From: Streptomyces sp. NRRL B-1140
Lineage (GTDB): Bacteria > Actinomycetota > Actinomycetes > Streptomycetales > Streptomycetaceae
Direction of reading: 5' to 3'
DNA: 64,000 nucleotides
NCBI RefSeq assembly: GCF_001280065.1
Contig: NZ_LGEA01000114.1
Span: 310,001 to 374,000 of the forward strand
The stretch's first letter is position 1, and the number at the start of each line of letters is the position of its first letter. The position numbers and the translations under genes were made by a program. The notes beneath the pieces are model-generated. The model was not told the DNA's origin and did no database searches. It saw nothing but the letters and a program-made list of their open reading frames with translations. Positions 34,270 to 43,531 of the stretch are shown piece by piece.

Positions 34270-34438
34270 CGTTTCGCCTGCGTGCAGAGCTCTTGTCACC
34301 CACGCTCTGGACAAGCGCCGGAAAGTCCTCGTCGATTCATCCCACGTCATCGGCGTTCGTCCCGCCGGCAGCGGCTGGAACCAGGAGTGGCAGCTCGTGG
34401 GGCTGTGAGGGGCGTCACGAACACACCCCTTCATTGAT

Positions 34439-34454
34439 GGGATGGATCTATCCC
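34439..34454. promoter_or_regulatory. Candidate operator GGGAT-N6-ATCCC
   Basis: A perfect 5+5 dyad about 180 bases before the binding-protein gene. It overlaps ATGGGATG (34437-34444), an octamer that recurs inverted as CATCCCAT at 34199 and 34552. It is a plausible site for the FadR-type regulators encoded at the end of the operon. Confidence 0.4.
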
Positions 34455-34521
34455 GCGGGTACCGCAGAGACCCTTCTCTAGATCGTTCTCTTCGCTTTAC
34501 CAGCAAGTTTCCGCACACCTC

Positions 34522-34551
34522 TAGACGGCGCCACCGGGCGCCCTCTATAAA
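34522..34551 (+). promoter_or_regulatory. Predicted promoter of the fucose-type operon
   Basis: TAGACG (34522-34527) and TATAAA (34546-34551) with an 18-base spacer. The CATCCCAT octamer at 34552-34559 sits directly at the expected start point, suited to repression. Confidence 0.45.
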
Positions 34552-34634
34552 CATCCCATCTCTTCACGAGCGACACATAGCTGTCGTGTCGGCGTAACAA
34601 CTCCCGCTACGGGACCAGCGCGAGGAATCCAACG

Positions 34635-35699
34635 ATGAGACTCAGATCCGTTCTCTGCTCCACCGCCTCCGTCGTCTCCGCCCTGGCGCTGCTCAGCGCC
34701 TGCGGCGGCGGCTCCACCACCGCCGCGTCGTCGGGCGACAAGCCGCTCGTGGGTGTCGACTACCCCCGCTCCGACACCGACTTCTGGAACTCGTACATCA
34801 AGTACACCCCCCAGTTCGGCAAGGAGCTGGGCCTGGACCTGAAGACCACCAACTCGCAGAACGACGTCGCCAAGCTGACCGCGAACGCGCAGACTTTCAT
34901 GAGCCAGGGCGTCAAGGGCGTCGCGATGGCCCCGCAGGACACCGCCGCCATCGCGCCCACCCTGGCGCAGATGGAGGCGAAGAAGATCCCGGTCGTCACC
35001 GTGGACACCCGCCCCGACAGCGGCAAGGTCTACATGGTCGTCCGCGCCGACAACCGCGCCTACGGCGAGAAGGCCTGCCGGTTCCTCGGCACCAAGCTGG
35101 GCGGCAAGGGCAAGGTCGTCATGCTCCAGGGCGGCCTCGACTCGATCAACGGCCGTGACCGCACCGAGGCGTTCAACGAGTGCATGAAGAAGAACTACCC
35201 GGGGATCAAGGTCTTCGGCGAGGCCACCAACTGGGACGGGGCGATAGCGGCCCAGAAGCTCCAGACCGACCTCACGGCCAACCCGGACATCAAGGGCGTC
35301 TACATGCAGTCCAGCTTCGCCCTCTCCGGCACGCTCCAGGTGCTCAAGCAGCGCGGCCTGCTCGTCGACCCGAAGAACAAGAAGCACGTGTTCGTCGTCT
35401 CCAACGACGGCATCCCCGAGGAGCTCAAGAGCATCGCCGCGGGCAAGATCGACGCCACCGTCTCCCAGCCGGCCGACCTCTACGCCAAGTACGCCCTGTA
35501 CTACCTGAAGGCCGCGATCGACGGGAAGAAGTTCAAGCCCGGCAAGACCGACCACGACAGCACCATCATCCAGGTCCGTCCCGGCCTGCTGGAGGACCAG
35601 CTCTCCGCCCCGCTGGTCACGGCGGACGGCGGCACGTACGGGGGCGTCCCCAGCGTCAAGAGCGACGACAAGGCCCTCTGGGGCAACAACCTCGGCTGA
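34635..35699 (+). CDS. CUT2-type sugar-binding lipoprotein
   Basis: A 354-residue periplasmic-binding-type lipoprotein. The signal peptide ends in the lipobox LLSAC with Cys23 as lipid anchor. The two-lobed RbsB-like fold follows: VGVDYPRSDTDFWNSYIKY, then GVKGVAMAPQDTAAIAPTL, and VFVVSNDGIPEELKSI in the second lobe. It captures a monosaccharide outside the cell for the ATPase and permease encoded next. The genes that follow suggest L-fucose or a related sugar. GAGGA lies 8 bases before the ATG. Confidence 0.92.
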   Translation: MRLRSVLCSTASVVSALALLSACGGGSTTAASSGDKPLVGVDYPRSDTDFWNSYIKYTPQFGKELGLDLKTTNSQNDVAKLTANAQTFMSQGVKGVAMAPQDTAAIAPTLAQMEAKKIPVVTVDTRPDSGKVYMVVRADNRAYGEKACRFLGTKLGGKGKVVMLQGGLDSINGRDRTEAFNECMKKNYPGIKVFGEATNWDGAIAAQKLQTDLTANPDIKGVYMQSSFALSGTLQVLKQRGLLVDPKNKKHVFVVSNDGIPEELKSIAAGKIDATVSQPADLYAKYALYYLKAAIDGKKFKPGKTDHDSTIIQVRPGLLEDQLSAPLVTADGGTYGGVPSVKSDDKALWGNNLG

Positions 35700-35743
35700 C
35701 ATTCCCCGGCAGAGCGACGGCTGACGAGATCTAGGCGGTTGAG

Positions 35744-37309
35744 ATGAAGGACGGGGAGCCGACAGTGAACCCCGTGCCCGCCGCGGCGGACGAGGGGCGG
35801 GCCTCCACGGGCCTGCCCGTCGTCGAGGCGACGGGCATAGTCAAGCGATTCGGTCCGACGGTCGCCCTGAACGGCGCCCGGATCACCATCAGGGCCGGCG
35901 AGACCCACGCGCTCGTCGGACGCAACGGGGCGGGCAAGTCCACCCTGGTGTCCGTCCTCACCGGTCTGCAGGCCCCGGACGAAGGCAAGGTCACCTTCGG
36001 CGGCAGCCCCGCACCACGGCTCGCGGACCGCGACGCCTGGCGCCGGCGCGTGGCCTGCGTCTACCAGAAGTCCACGATCATCCCCACGCTGACCGTCGCG
36101 GAGAACCTCTTCCTGAACCGGCACGACCACGGCCGCAACCGGCTGATCAGCTGGACAGGCGTGCGCCGCCGGGCGCAGGAACTGCTGTCGACCTGGTCCG
36201 TGGACGTCGACCCGCAGACCCCGGCCGGCGATTTGAACGTGGAGCAACGGCAGTTCGTGGAGATCGCCCGGGCGCTGTCCTTCGGGGCCCGGTTCATCAT
36301 CCTCGACGAACCCACCGCGCAGCTCGACGGGGCGGCGATCAACCGGCTCTTCGACCGCATCCGCGGCCTGCAACGCCAGGGCGTGACCTTCCTGTTCATC
36401 AGTCACCACCTGCAGGAGGTCTACGAGATCTGCGACATGGTCACGGTGTTCCGCGACGCCCGGCACATCGTGACCGCCCCGGTCGCCGGCCTCCCCCGCG
36501 CCGAGCTGGTCGCCGCCATGACCGGCGAGGCGGCGGCGGACCGGCGGCAGGAACGCTCCAGCAGCCTGGACAGCACCGCCCCGCCCGCGCTGTCCGTGCG
36601 CGCGCTCGGCAGTGACGGCGCCTACGGCGACGTGACGTTCCGGGTGGGCGCCGGGGAGATCGTCGGACTCGCGGGGGCCGCCGCCAGCGGCCGTACCGAG
36701 GTCGCCGAGACCGTCGTGGGCCTGCGGTCCGCCACGACCGGAAACGTCGAGATCGCCGGACGGCGGCCCCGGCCGGGCAGTGTGCCCGCCGCCCTCGCCG
36801 CCGGTGCCGGGTTCGTCCCGCAGGACCGGCACCACCAGGGCTTCGTGCCCGACATGTCGATCGCGGACAACGCCACGCTGTCCGTGCCCCAGCGGCTCGG
36901 CTCCAACGGGTTCTTGAACCGCGGCCGCCGGGACCGGCTCGCCGAGGACATGATCCGGAACCTGGCGATCAAGACACCGGGGCCCGAGCTGCCCGTCTCC
37001 GGACTCTCCGGAGGCAACCAGCAGAAGGTCGTCATGGCCCGTGCCCTGGCCGACGACCCCCGGCTGCTGGTCCTGATCAACCCGACCGCGGGCGTGGACG
37101 TGCGGTCCAAGGAATTCCTCCTCGGCAAGGTCGAGGAGACCGCTCAGGGCGGCACCGGAGTACTCATCGCCTCCGACGAGCTCGACGACCTGCGCATGTG
37201 CGACCGCGTCCTGGTGATGTTCCAGGGCCGTGTGACCAACGAGATCGCCCGAGGCTGGCACGACCACGACCTCGTCGCGGCGATGGAAGGAATGGACCTC
37301 GATGCCTGA
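35744..37309 (+). CDS. CUT2 sugar ABC transporter double ATPase
   Basis: A 521-residue protein with two ABC domains, like RbsA and MglA. The first domain has intact Walker A (GRNGAGKST) and Walker B (FIILDEPTAQLD) but a weak signature (LNVEQRQ). The second has a degenerate Walker A (GAAASGRTE), a good signature (LSGGNQQK) and a Walker B changed to LLVLINPTAGVD, so both the Mg-binding Asp and the catalytic Glu are lost. Only one composite ATP site should hydrolyse. The start may be ATG 35744 or GTG 35765; the latter has GGGGAG six bases before it. Confidence 0.92.
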   Translation: MKDGEPTVNPVPAAADEGRASTGLPVVEATGIVKRFGPTVALNGARITIRAGETHALVGRNGAGKSTLVSVLTGLQAPDEGKVTFGGSPAPRLADRDAWRRRVACVYQKSTIIPTLTVAENLFLNRHDHGRNRLISWTGVRRRAQELLSTWSVDVDPQTPAGDLNVEQRQFVEIARALSFGARFIILDEPTAQLDGAAINRLFDRIRGLQRQGVTFLFISHHLQEVYEICDMVTVFRDARHIVTAPVAGLPRAELVAAMTGEAAADRRQERSSSLDSTAPPALSVRALGSDGAYGDVTFRVGAGEIVGLAGAAASGRTEVAETVVGLRSATTGNVEIAGRRPRPGSVPAALAAGAGFVPQDRHHQGFVPDMSIADNATLSVPQRLGSNGFLNRGRRDRLAEDMIRNLAIKTPGPELPVSGLSGGNQQKVVMARALADDPRLLVLINPTAGVDVRSKEFLLGKVEETAQGGTGVLIASDELDDLRMCDRVLVMFQGRVTNEIARGWHDHDLVAAMEGMDLDA

Positions 37310-38345
37310 AACCGTCGTCGCCGACGCGTCCGTCACCACGCCGGACGCCCACCGCGCGAAGCGGACCGCGCTGCTCGGCGGCCGGATCCCGCTGGCCCGG
37401 CTGCGCGACCTCGCCCTCGTTCCGGCGATCGTGGCCATCGCGATCGTCGGCCAGATCGTCAACCCGGTCTTCCTGCAGGCCGACAACCTCATCAACGTCC
37501 TGCAGACCATGTCCGAGATGGCGCTGCTTGTCCTGGCCCAGACGATGATCCTGATCGTCAAGAAGATGGACCTGTCCCTGGAGTCCACGATGGGTCTGGC
37601 GCCCGGCGTGGCCGCCTGGCTCGTGGTGCCGGCCGGAGCCGGACACGGGCTCGGGCTCCTGCCCGGTGGCCTGTCGATCCCCGTGACCCTGGCCGTGGGC
37701 CTGCTGATCGGTGTCGTCAACTCCGTGCTGATCATCCGCTTCGGTCTCAACGGCTTCATCGTCACGCTCGGCATGCTGATCGTGCTGCGCGGCATCCTCA
37801 CCGGCATCTCCGGCGGCCAGACGTTCTTCCAGCTGCCCTCCTCGATGCTCTACCTGGGCACCGCCGAATGGTTGGGCATGCCGGCCTCGATCTGGATCTG
37901 CCTGGCCCTGTTCGCCATAGCGATCGTCGTCCTCGGCTGGACCAGCTTCGGCCGTTCGCTCTACGCCATCGGCGGCAACGTCGACGCGGCGAAGGCGGCC
38001 GGCATCCGCACCGACCGGGTGCTGTGGATCGTCATCGTCACCGGCAGCCTGCTCGCCGCCCTCGCGGGCCTGATGCTCTCCGGACGGCTGGCCTCGGTCG
38101 CCTCCGCCCAGGGCAACGGCTACATCTTCACCGTGTTCGCCGCGGCCGTCATCGGCGGCATCAGCCTCAACGGCGGCAAGGGCACCGTGTTCGGCGCCTT
38201 CAGCGGCATCCTGCTGCTCTTCATGATCCAGAACGTGCTCACCCTGGCCGGTGTCCCCGCCCAGTGGATCGGCGCCCTCAACGGCCTGATCATCCTGGTC
38301 GCCCTGACCATCTCCCGCATCACGGGCGGCAAGGTCCAGGACTGA
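37302..38345 (+). CDS. CUT2 sugar ABC transporter permease
   Basis: A 347-residue RbsC-like permease with about 9-10 helices. Family marks are [20 protein letters not shown] near the second helix, [18 protein letters not shown], and the ATPase-coupling [20 protein letters not shown] near residue 220. It overlaps the ATPase gene by 8 bases. With the binding protein and double ATPase it completes a high-affinity monosaccharide importer. Confidence 0.94.
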   Translation: MPETVVADASVTTPDAHRAKRTALLGGRIPLARLRDLALVPAIVAIAIVGQIVNPVFLQADNLINVLQTMSEMALLVLAQTMILIVKKMDLSLESTMGLAPGVAAWLVVPAGAGHGLGLLPGGLSIPVTLAVGLLIGVVNSVLIIRFGLNGFIVTLGMLIVLRGILTGISGGQTFFQLPSSMLYLGTAEWLGMPASIWICLALFAIAIVVLGWTSFGRSLYAIGGNVDAAKAAGIRTDRVLWIVIVTGSLLAALAGLMLSGRLASVASAQGNGYIFTVFAAAVIGGISLNGGKGTVFGAFSGILLLFMIQNVLTLAGVPAQWIGALNGLIILVALTISRITGGKVQD

Positions 38346-38440
38346 ACCGGGCGGCCCTCGCCGCCGGACACCGACCACCGCACCATCCTTCCCGTCGCAG
38401 GGGGCCGCGTGCCCCGCCCGCCCCCACAGGAGTTGCCGCC

Positions 38441-39766
38441 ATGTCCTCCGCCGTGCCCTCAACCGCCCGCATCATCGCCCTGGACGTCCTGGACGTCCGC
38501 TTCCCCACCTCCGAGCATCTCGACGGCTCGGACGCGATGAACCCCGAGCCCGACTATTCGGCCGCCTACGTGGTCCTGCGCACCGACGCCGGCGACGGGC
38601 TGGAGGGCCACGCGCTGGCCTTCACCACCGGCCGGGGCAACGACGCGCAGGCCGCAGCCATCGCCACCCTCGCCCCGCACGTCGTCGGACGCTCGGTCGA
38701 GGAGGTCTGCGGCGACCTGGGCGCCTTCTCCCGCTCCCTCGTCCACGATCCCCAACTGCGCTGGCTGGGGCCCGAGAAGGGAGCGATCCACATGGCGACG
38801 GGTGCCGTCGTCAACGCCGCCTGGGACCTCGCGGCCAAGCGCGCCGGGAAGCCCGTCTGGCGCTTCCTCGGCGAGATGTCCCCCGAGGACCTCGTCGCGC
38901 AGGTGGACTTCCGCTGGCTGTCCGACGCCCTCACCCCCGAGGAGGCCCTGGAGATCCTGCGCCGCGCCGAACCGGGCCGCGAACGGCGCATCGGCCTGCT
39001 GATCGACGGCGGCTACCCCGCTTACACCACCACCCCGGGCTGGCTCGGGTACTCCGACGAGAAGCTGGCCCGGCTGTCGCGTGAGGCCGTCGCCGACGGG
39101 TTCACGCAGATCAAGCTGAAGGTCGGGGCGTCCCTGGAGGACGACATCCGGCGCCTGCGCGTCGCCCGCGAGGCCGTCGGCCCGGACATCCGCGTCGCGG
39201 TAGACGCCAACCAGAGATGGGACATCCAGCCCGCCATCGACTGGATGCGCGAGCTGGCCCCCTACGACCCGTACTGGATCGAGGAGCCCACCTCCCCCGA
39301 CGACATCCTCGGCCACGCCGCCGTCCGCAAGGCGCTCAGCCCCATCAAGGTCGCCACCGGCGAGCACATCGCCAACCGGGTCGTCTTCAAGCAGCTGCTG
39401 CAGGCCGGCGCGGTGGACATCGTGCAGATCGACTCGGCGCGTGTCGGCGGTGTCAACGAGAACATCGCGATCCTGCTGCTCGCCGCGAAGTTCGGCGTGC
39501 CGGTCTGCCCGCACGCGGGCGGAGTGGGCCTGTGCGAGATGGTGCAGCACCTGTCGATGTTCGACTACATCGCCGTCTCCGGCACCACCGAGGACCGCGT
39601 CATCGAGTACGTCGACCATCTGCACGAGCACTTCGTCGACCCGGTGCGCATCACCGACGGCCACTACCTGGCGCCGGCGCTGCCCGGGCTGAGCGCGCAG
39701 ATGCACCCGGAGTCCCTCAAGGAGTACTCCTACCCCGACGGCCCGGTCTGGTCCTCCCGTGTCTGA
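38441..39766 (+). CDS. L-fuconate dehydratase (enolase superfamily)
   Basis: A 441-residue enolase-superfamily sugar acid dehydratase, close in length and motifs to L-fuconate dehydratase. The base pair K225-x-K227 (QIKLKVG), metal ligands D255 (VDANQ), E281 (IEEPT) and E308 (TGEH), and acid-side D331 and H358 ([12 protein letters not shown]) are all present, as is [20 protein letters not shown]. It would turn L-fuconate into 2-keto-3-deoxy-L-fuconate. The ATG follows AGGAG. The lactonase gene overlaps its 3' end. Related sugar acids remain possible substrates. Confidence 0.88.
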   Translation: MSSAVPSTARIIALDVLDVRFPTSEHLDGSDAMNPEPDYSAAYVVLRTDAGDGLEGHALAFTTGRGNDAQAAAIATLAPHVVGRSVEEVCGDLGAFSRSLVHDPQLRWLGPEKGAIHMATGAVVNAAWDLAAKRAGKPVWRFLGEMSPEDLVAQVDFRWLSDALTPEEALEILRRAEPGRERRIGLLIDGGYPAYTTTPGWLGYSDEKLARLSREAVADGFTQIKLKVGASLEDDIRRLRVAREAVGPDIRVAVDANQRWDIQPAIDWMRELAPYDPYWIEEPTSPDDILGHAAVRKALSPIKVATGEHIANRVVFKQLLQAGAVDIVQIDSARVGGVNENIAILLLAAKFGVPVCPHAGGVGLCEMVQHLSMFDYIAVSGTTEDRVIEYVDHLHEHFVDPVRITDGHYLAPALPGLSAQMHPESLKEYSYPDGPVWSSRV

Positions 39767-40646
39767 GTTCCTGCCCCTGGTCGACTCCCACCACCACGTG
39801 TGGGACCTGGACCGACGCCCGCAGCCCTGGCTGGACGAGCCGGGCCTCGAAGCGATCCGCCGCACCTACGGCGTCGAGGACCTGCGGCGGGAGGCGATCC
39901 GGCCGATCGCCGGCCGGTGGCTGACCCGTACGGTGCTCGTCCAGTGCGTCACGTCCGTGCCGGAGACGGCGGAACTGCTCCTCCTCGCCGACGAGGACCC
40001 GCTGATCGGCGCGGTCGTCGGCTGGGCCGATCTCGCCGGGGCCGACGTCGGGGACATGCTCGACGTGCTCCTCGCCGGTACCGGCGGCTCGTACCTGCGG
40101 GCCGTACGTCACCTCGTGCAGGGGGAGCCCGATCCGGAATGGTTGCAGCAGCCGGCCGTCGAACGGGGCCTGCGCGCCGTCCAGGACCGGGGCCTCGGCT
40201 ACGACGTGCTCATCCGCAGTCATCAGTTCCCGCAGGCCGTCCGCCTGGCACAGCGCTTCCCCGACCTTCCCCTGGTCCTGGACCACGCGGGCAAGCCGCC
40301 CATCGGCCCCCACGCCCACCGCGACACCCTGCCCGACTGGCAGCGGAGGGTGCGCGTGCTGGCCGGCTACCCGCAGGTGCGGTGCAAGGTCTCCGGGCTG
40401 ATCACCGAAGCCGACCACCGCGCGTGGACCATCGCCGACCTCCGGCCGGTGTGGGACACCCTGCTGGCCGCCTTCGGCCCCTACCGGCTGATGTTCGGCT
40501 CCGACTGGCCCGTCTGCGTCCTGGCGGGCGGCTGGGGCCGCTGGGCGGCCACCGTCGAGGAGTTGCTGCACGGTCTCTCCGAGCACGAGAAGCAGGCGCT
40601 GCTGTGTGACACGGCGGCCGGCTTCTACCGGCTCCACGACACGTAG
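39759..40646 (+). CDS. Amidohydrolase-2 family sugar lactonase
   Basis: A 295-residue TIM-barrel hydrolase of the COG3618/amidohydrolase-2 group, which includes L-fuconolactonase and L-rhamnono-lactonase. The metal motif is [10 protein letters not shown] at the N-terminus; [21 protein letters not shown] and FGSDWPVC are the later conserved blocks. It would open the lactone made by the aldose dehydrogenase to give the acid for the dehydratase. GTG start overlapping the dehydratase by 8 bases. Confidence 0.88.
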   Translation: MSEFLPLVDSHHHVWDLDRRPQPWLDEPGLEAIRRTYGVEDLRREAIRPIAGRWLTRTVLVQCVTSVPETAELLLLADEDPLIGAVVGWADLAGADVGDMLDVLLAGTGGSYLRAVRHLVQGEPDPEWLQQPAVERGLRAVQDRGLGYDVLIRSHQFPQAVRLAQRFPDLPLVLDHAGKPPIGPHAHRDTLPDWQRRVRVLAGYPQVRCKVSGLITEADHRAWTIADLRPVWDTLLAAFGPYRLMFGSDWPVCVLAGGWGRWAATVEELLHGLSEHEKQALLCDTAAGFYRLHDT

Positions 40647-40660
40647 GAAGAGGACCTCTC

Positions 40661-41098
40661 ATGCTGCTGACCGAACTGCTCCACCCCGGCATCCTCGAAG
40701 CGCTCGCCGGAGCCGGGCACGGGGCCCGGGTCCTGCTCGCCGACGGCCACTACCCCGCCAGCACCGCCGTCGGGGAGAGGGCGAGGATCGTCCACCTCAA
40801 CCTCTCCCCCGGCGTGCTGGACGTCACCACCGTCCTCGACGTCCTGCTGCGGGCCCTGCCCGTCGAGACGGCCCACGTGATGGTGCCGCCCGAGGGGGAG
40901 CCCGAACCGCCCGCCATCGCCGAGTACCGCTCCCGGCTCGCGCCCGTCCCCGTCGAGACGCTCGGCCGCTTCGCGTTCTACGACGCCGCCCGCTCCCCCG
41001 ACCTGGCCCTCGCCGTCGTCACCGCCGACATCCGTACCTACGCCAACCTGCTGCTGACCATCGGCGTCCGCGCTGAAAGGACCCTGACCCCGCGATGA
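40661..41098 (+). CDS. L-fucose mutarotase-like protein (RbsD/FucU)
   Basis: A 145-residue RbsD/FucU-fold protein. The start, LLHPGILEALAGAGHGARVLLADGHYPAS, is split here as LLHPGILEALAGAGHGA and RVLLADGHYPAS and carries the FucU-typical active residues (His and Asp in ADGHYP); the end has YANLLLTIG. It speeds interconversion of sugar anomers so that the aldose dehydrogenase gets the right form. FucU rather than RbsD is favoured by the neighbouring fuconate dehydratase. It overlaps the dehydrogenase start (ATGA). Confidence 0.87.
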   Translation: MLLTELLHPGILEALAGAGHGARVLLADGHYPASTAVGERARIVHLNLSPGVLDVTTVLDVLLRALPVETAHVMVPPEGEPEPPAIAEYRSRLAPVPVETLGRFAFYDAARSPDLALAVVTADIRTYANLLLTIGVRAERTLTPR

Positions 41099-42138
41099 CT
41101 CTCGCCGTGCGCTATCTCGCCGCCCGAACGCTCGACACCGCGCCCGCCGAAACCGCCGAACCCGGCCCGGGCGAGGTGCAGGTGGCCCCCGCCTACGTCG
41201 GTATCTGCGGCACCGACCTGCACATCTTCCACGGCGACATGGACGCCCGCGTCGCGGCGCCGGCCGTGCTCGGGCACGAGATGTCCGGCCGCGTCGTCGC
41301 GGCCGGGGCGGGCGTGGAGGGCTGGCGCCCCGGGGACGCGGTCACCGTGATGCCGCTGCGCTGGGACGACACCTGCCCGGCCTGCCGCTCCGGTCACCGG
41401 CACGTCTGCCAGCACCTGGACTTCATCGGCATCGACTCCCCGGGCGCGATGCAGCAGCGCTGGACCGTCCCCGCCTCCACCCTGATCCGTCTGCCGCACT
41501 CGCTGCCCCTGGACCAGGCCGCGCTCGTCGAGCCCACCGCGGTCGCCGTGCACGACGTCGGCCGGGCCGGTGTCCGCCACGGCGAGAAGGCCGTCGTGGT
41601 CGGCGGGGGTCCGGTCGGCATCCTCATCGCCCTGGTCGCCCGGGCCGCCGGCGCCGAGGTGCGCGTGGTGGAACTCAGCGCGCACCGCCGCCTGCTCGCC
41701 GAGGAGCTCGGTCTGACCGCCTGGGACCCGGCCGCCGTCGACGTCCCCTCACTCGTCGGTGAGTGGACCGGCGACGCGGGCGCCGACGTGGCCTTCGAGG
41801 TGTCCGGCGCCGCCGGCGGCGTCGACACCGCCGTCGAGGTCCTCGGGGTGCGCGGGCGGCTGTGCCTGGTCGCCATCCACCCCAGGCCCCGCGAGATCAA
41901 CCTGCACCGCTTCTTCTGGCGCGAACTCACCCTCGTCGGCGCCCGGTTGTACGACCGTTCCGACTTCGAGAAGGCGGTGGCCCTGGTCGCCGACGGCACC
42001 GTCGCCGCCCACCGCCTCATCAGCAAGGTCGTCCCGCTCACCCAGGCACCGGCCGCCTTCGAAGCCCTGGAAGGCGGCGGTGACGTGATGAAGATCCTCG
42101 TCGACTGCACCACCGACTCCGAGGGGGCCGCCGCGTGA
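41095..42138 (+). CDS. Zinc-type medium-chain dehydrogenase
   Basis: A 347-residue MDR dehydrogenase. Catalytic zinc ligands are C38 (GICGTDLH) and H61-E62 (LGHEMSG); the NAD site is VVVGGGPVGILIA. The structural zinc loop keeps C94, C97 and C105, but its first cysteine is replaced by Asp91. It probably oxidises a sugar, sugar acid or polyol of the pathway, such as L-galactonate or a keto-deoxy acid; which step is not clear since an AKR and an SDR are also present. It overlaps the FucU and SDR genes by 4 bases each. Confidence 0.85.
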   Translation: MTLAVRYLAARTLDTAPAETAEPGPGEVQVAPAYVGICGTDLHIFHGDMDARVAAPAVLGHEMSGRVVAAGAGVEGWRPGDAVTVMPLRWDDTCPACRSGHRHVCQHLDFIGIDSPGAMQQRWTVPASTLIRLPHSLPLDQAALVEPTAVAVHDVGRAGVRHGEKAVVVGGGPVGILIALVARAAGAEVRVVELSAHRRLLAEELGLTAWDPAAVDVPSLVGEWTGDAGADVAFEVSGAAGGVDTAVEVLGVRGRLCLVAIHPRPREINLHRFFWRELTLVGARLYDRSDFEKAVALVADGTVAAHRLISKVVPLTQAPAAFEALEGGGDVMKILVDCTTDSEGAAA

Positions 42139-42893
42139 ACGCCTTCGACCTCACCGGAAAACTCGCCGTCGTCACCGGCGCCAGTCGTGGCATCGGCCGC
42201 GCCATGGCCCGCGGGCTCGCCGAGGCCGGCGCCGACATCATCGGTGTCAGCGCGTCCCTGGGGCCGGGCAGCGACGTCGAGAAGGACGTCACCGCCACGG
42301 GTCGCGCCTTCGAGGCGATCCGCACCGACTTCGCCGACCCCGACGCCGTGCGGGCCCTCGGCGCGGACCTCGCCGGGCGTGAGCGCCCGGTGGACATCCT
42401 CGTCAACAACGCCGGCACCATCCGCCGTACGCCCGCCGCCCAGCACTCCGACACGGACTGGGAGCTGGTGCTCCAGGTCAACCTCAGCGCACAGTTCGCG
42501 CTCACCCGCGCGGTCGGGGCGGGCATGGTCGCCCGCGGACACGGCAAGGTCATCTTCACGGCGTCGCTGCTCAGCTACCAGGGCGGCATCACCGTCCCCG
42601 GCTACACCGCCGCCAAGCACGGCATCGCCGGCCTGACCAAGGCCCTGGCCAACGAGTGGGCCCCGCACAGCGTCAACGTCAACGCCATCGCCCCGGGCTA
42701 CATCGCCACCGACAACACCCAGGCGCTCCAGGACGATCCGGTGCGCAGCAAGGCCATCCTGGAGCGGATCCCGGCCGGCCGCTGGGGCTCCGCCGACGAT
42801 CTCGCCGGTGCGACGGTCTTCCTCGCGTCGGGCGCGGCCGACTACATCCACGGCACCACCCTGCCCGTCGACGGCGGATGGCTCGGCCGGTGA
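42135..42893 (+). CDS. KduD-like SDR, 2-keto-3-deoxy sugar acid dehydrogenase
   Basis: A 252-residue classical short-chain dehydrogenase. The cofactor site is TGASRGIGRAM, the NNAG motif is present, and the Ser-Tyr-Lys triad lies in FTASLLSYQGGITVPGYTAAK. It resembles KduD (2-keto-3-deoxy-gluconate 5-dehydrogenase) strongly, including SFNLxGK-like start, INVNAIAPGY-like stretch (VNVNAIAPGYIATDNTQAL) and VDGGWLGR end. Here it may act on 2-keto-3-deoxy-fuconate. It overlaps the neighbouring genes by 4 bases on both sides. Confidence 0.88.
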   Translation: MNAFDLTGKLAVVTGASRGIGRAMARGLAEAGADIIGVSASLGPGSDVEKDVTATGRAFEAIRTDFADPDAVRALGADLAGRERPVDILVNNAGTIRRTPAAQHSDTDWELVLQVNLSAQFALTRAVGAGMVARGHGKVIFTASLLSYQGGITVPGYTAAKHGIAGLTKALANEWAPHSVNVNAIAPGYIATDNTQALQDDPVRSKAILERIPAGRWGSADDLAGATVFLASGAADYIHGTTLPVDGGWLGR

Positions 42894-43531
42894 GTGCGAG
42901 GCGTGACACCGGCCTGACGGCCGTTCTCGCGGGGGCGCGGCTCCTGCCCGTGCTGACCGTGCCGTCCGTGGCGAGTGCCGGCCCCCTGGCCGACGCGCTC
43001 GCGGCGGGCGGTGCCCGGTGCGCCGAGGTCACCTTCCGCACGCCCGACGCCGAGTCGGCCCTCAAGGCGATGGCGGCGCACGGTGGTCTGACCGTCGGAG
43101 CCGGCACCGTCCTCACGGCCGAGCAGGCGGAGCGGGCCGTGGCGGCCGGAGCCCGTTTCCTCGTCTCCCCCGGCTTCGACGCGGACGTCATCGACAGGGG
43201 CCGGGAGTTGGGGGTCCCGGTCGTGCCCGGCATCGCCACCGCCACCGAGTTGATGGGCGCGCTGAAGGCGGGCCTGGAGACGGTCAAGCTGTTCCCGGCC
43301 GAGCCGCTCGGCGGCATCGGGATGCTCCGGGCGCTGGCGGCGCCCTTCCCGCAGGCGCGTTTCGTGCCCACCGGCGGCATCGGCCCGGATCTGATGCCCG
43401 GCTACCTCTCCCACCCGGCGGTCCTCGCCGTGGGCGGCAGCTGGATGGCCACCCCCGGCCACCTGGAACGCGGCGAGTTCGCGGAGATCCGCCGGCAGAC
43501 CGCCGAGGCGGTGGAGAGGAGCACGCCGTGA
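42890..43531 (+). CDS. KDPG/KHG aldolase
   Basis: A 213-residue class I aldolase of the Eda family. Key residues are visible: EVTFRTPDA (catalytic Glu), GAGTVLTAEQA, FLVSPGFD, and the Schiff-base lysine in ETVKLFPAEPLGG, then PTGGIGPD. It splits 2-keto-3-deoxy sugar acid phosphates to pyruvate and an aldehyde phosphate. GTG start overlaps the SDR stop; its own end overlaps the kinase start, so it is translationally coupled to both. Confidence 0.92.
   Translation: MSARRDTGLTAVLAGARLLPVLTVPSVASAGPLADALAAGGARCAEVTFRTPDAESALKAMAAHGGLTVGAGTVLTAEQAERAVAAGARFLVSPGFDADVIDRGRELGVPVVPGIATATELMGALKAGLETVKLFPAEPLGGIGMLRALAAPFPQARFVPTGGIGPDLMPGYLSHPAVLAVGGSWMATPGHLERGEFAEIRRQTAEAVERSTP

Larger units (their letters stand above)
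34177..34634. other. 458-base intergenic region before the fucose-type operon
   Basis: No gene is convincing here. It holds a hairpin behind the ANTAR gene, two CATCCCAT and one ATGGGATG element, a GGGAT-N6-ATCCC dyad (34439-34454), two TCTAGA sites (34477-34482, 34520-34525), a candidate promoter (34522-34551), and the ribosome site of the binding-protein gene (GAGGA, 34622-34626). Confidence 0.6.
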
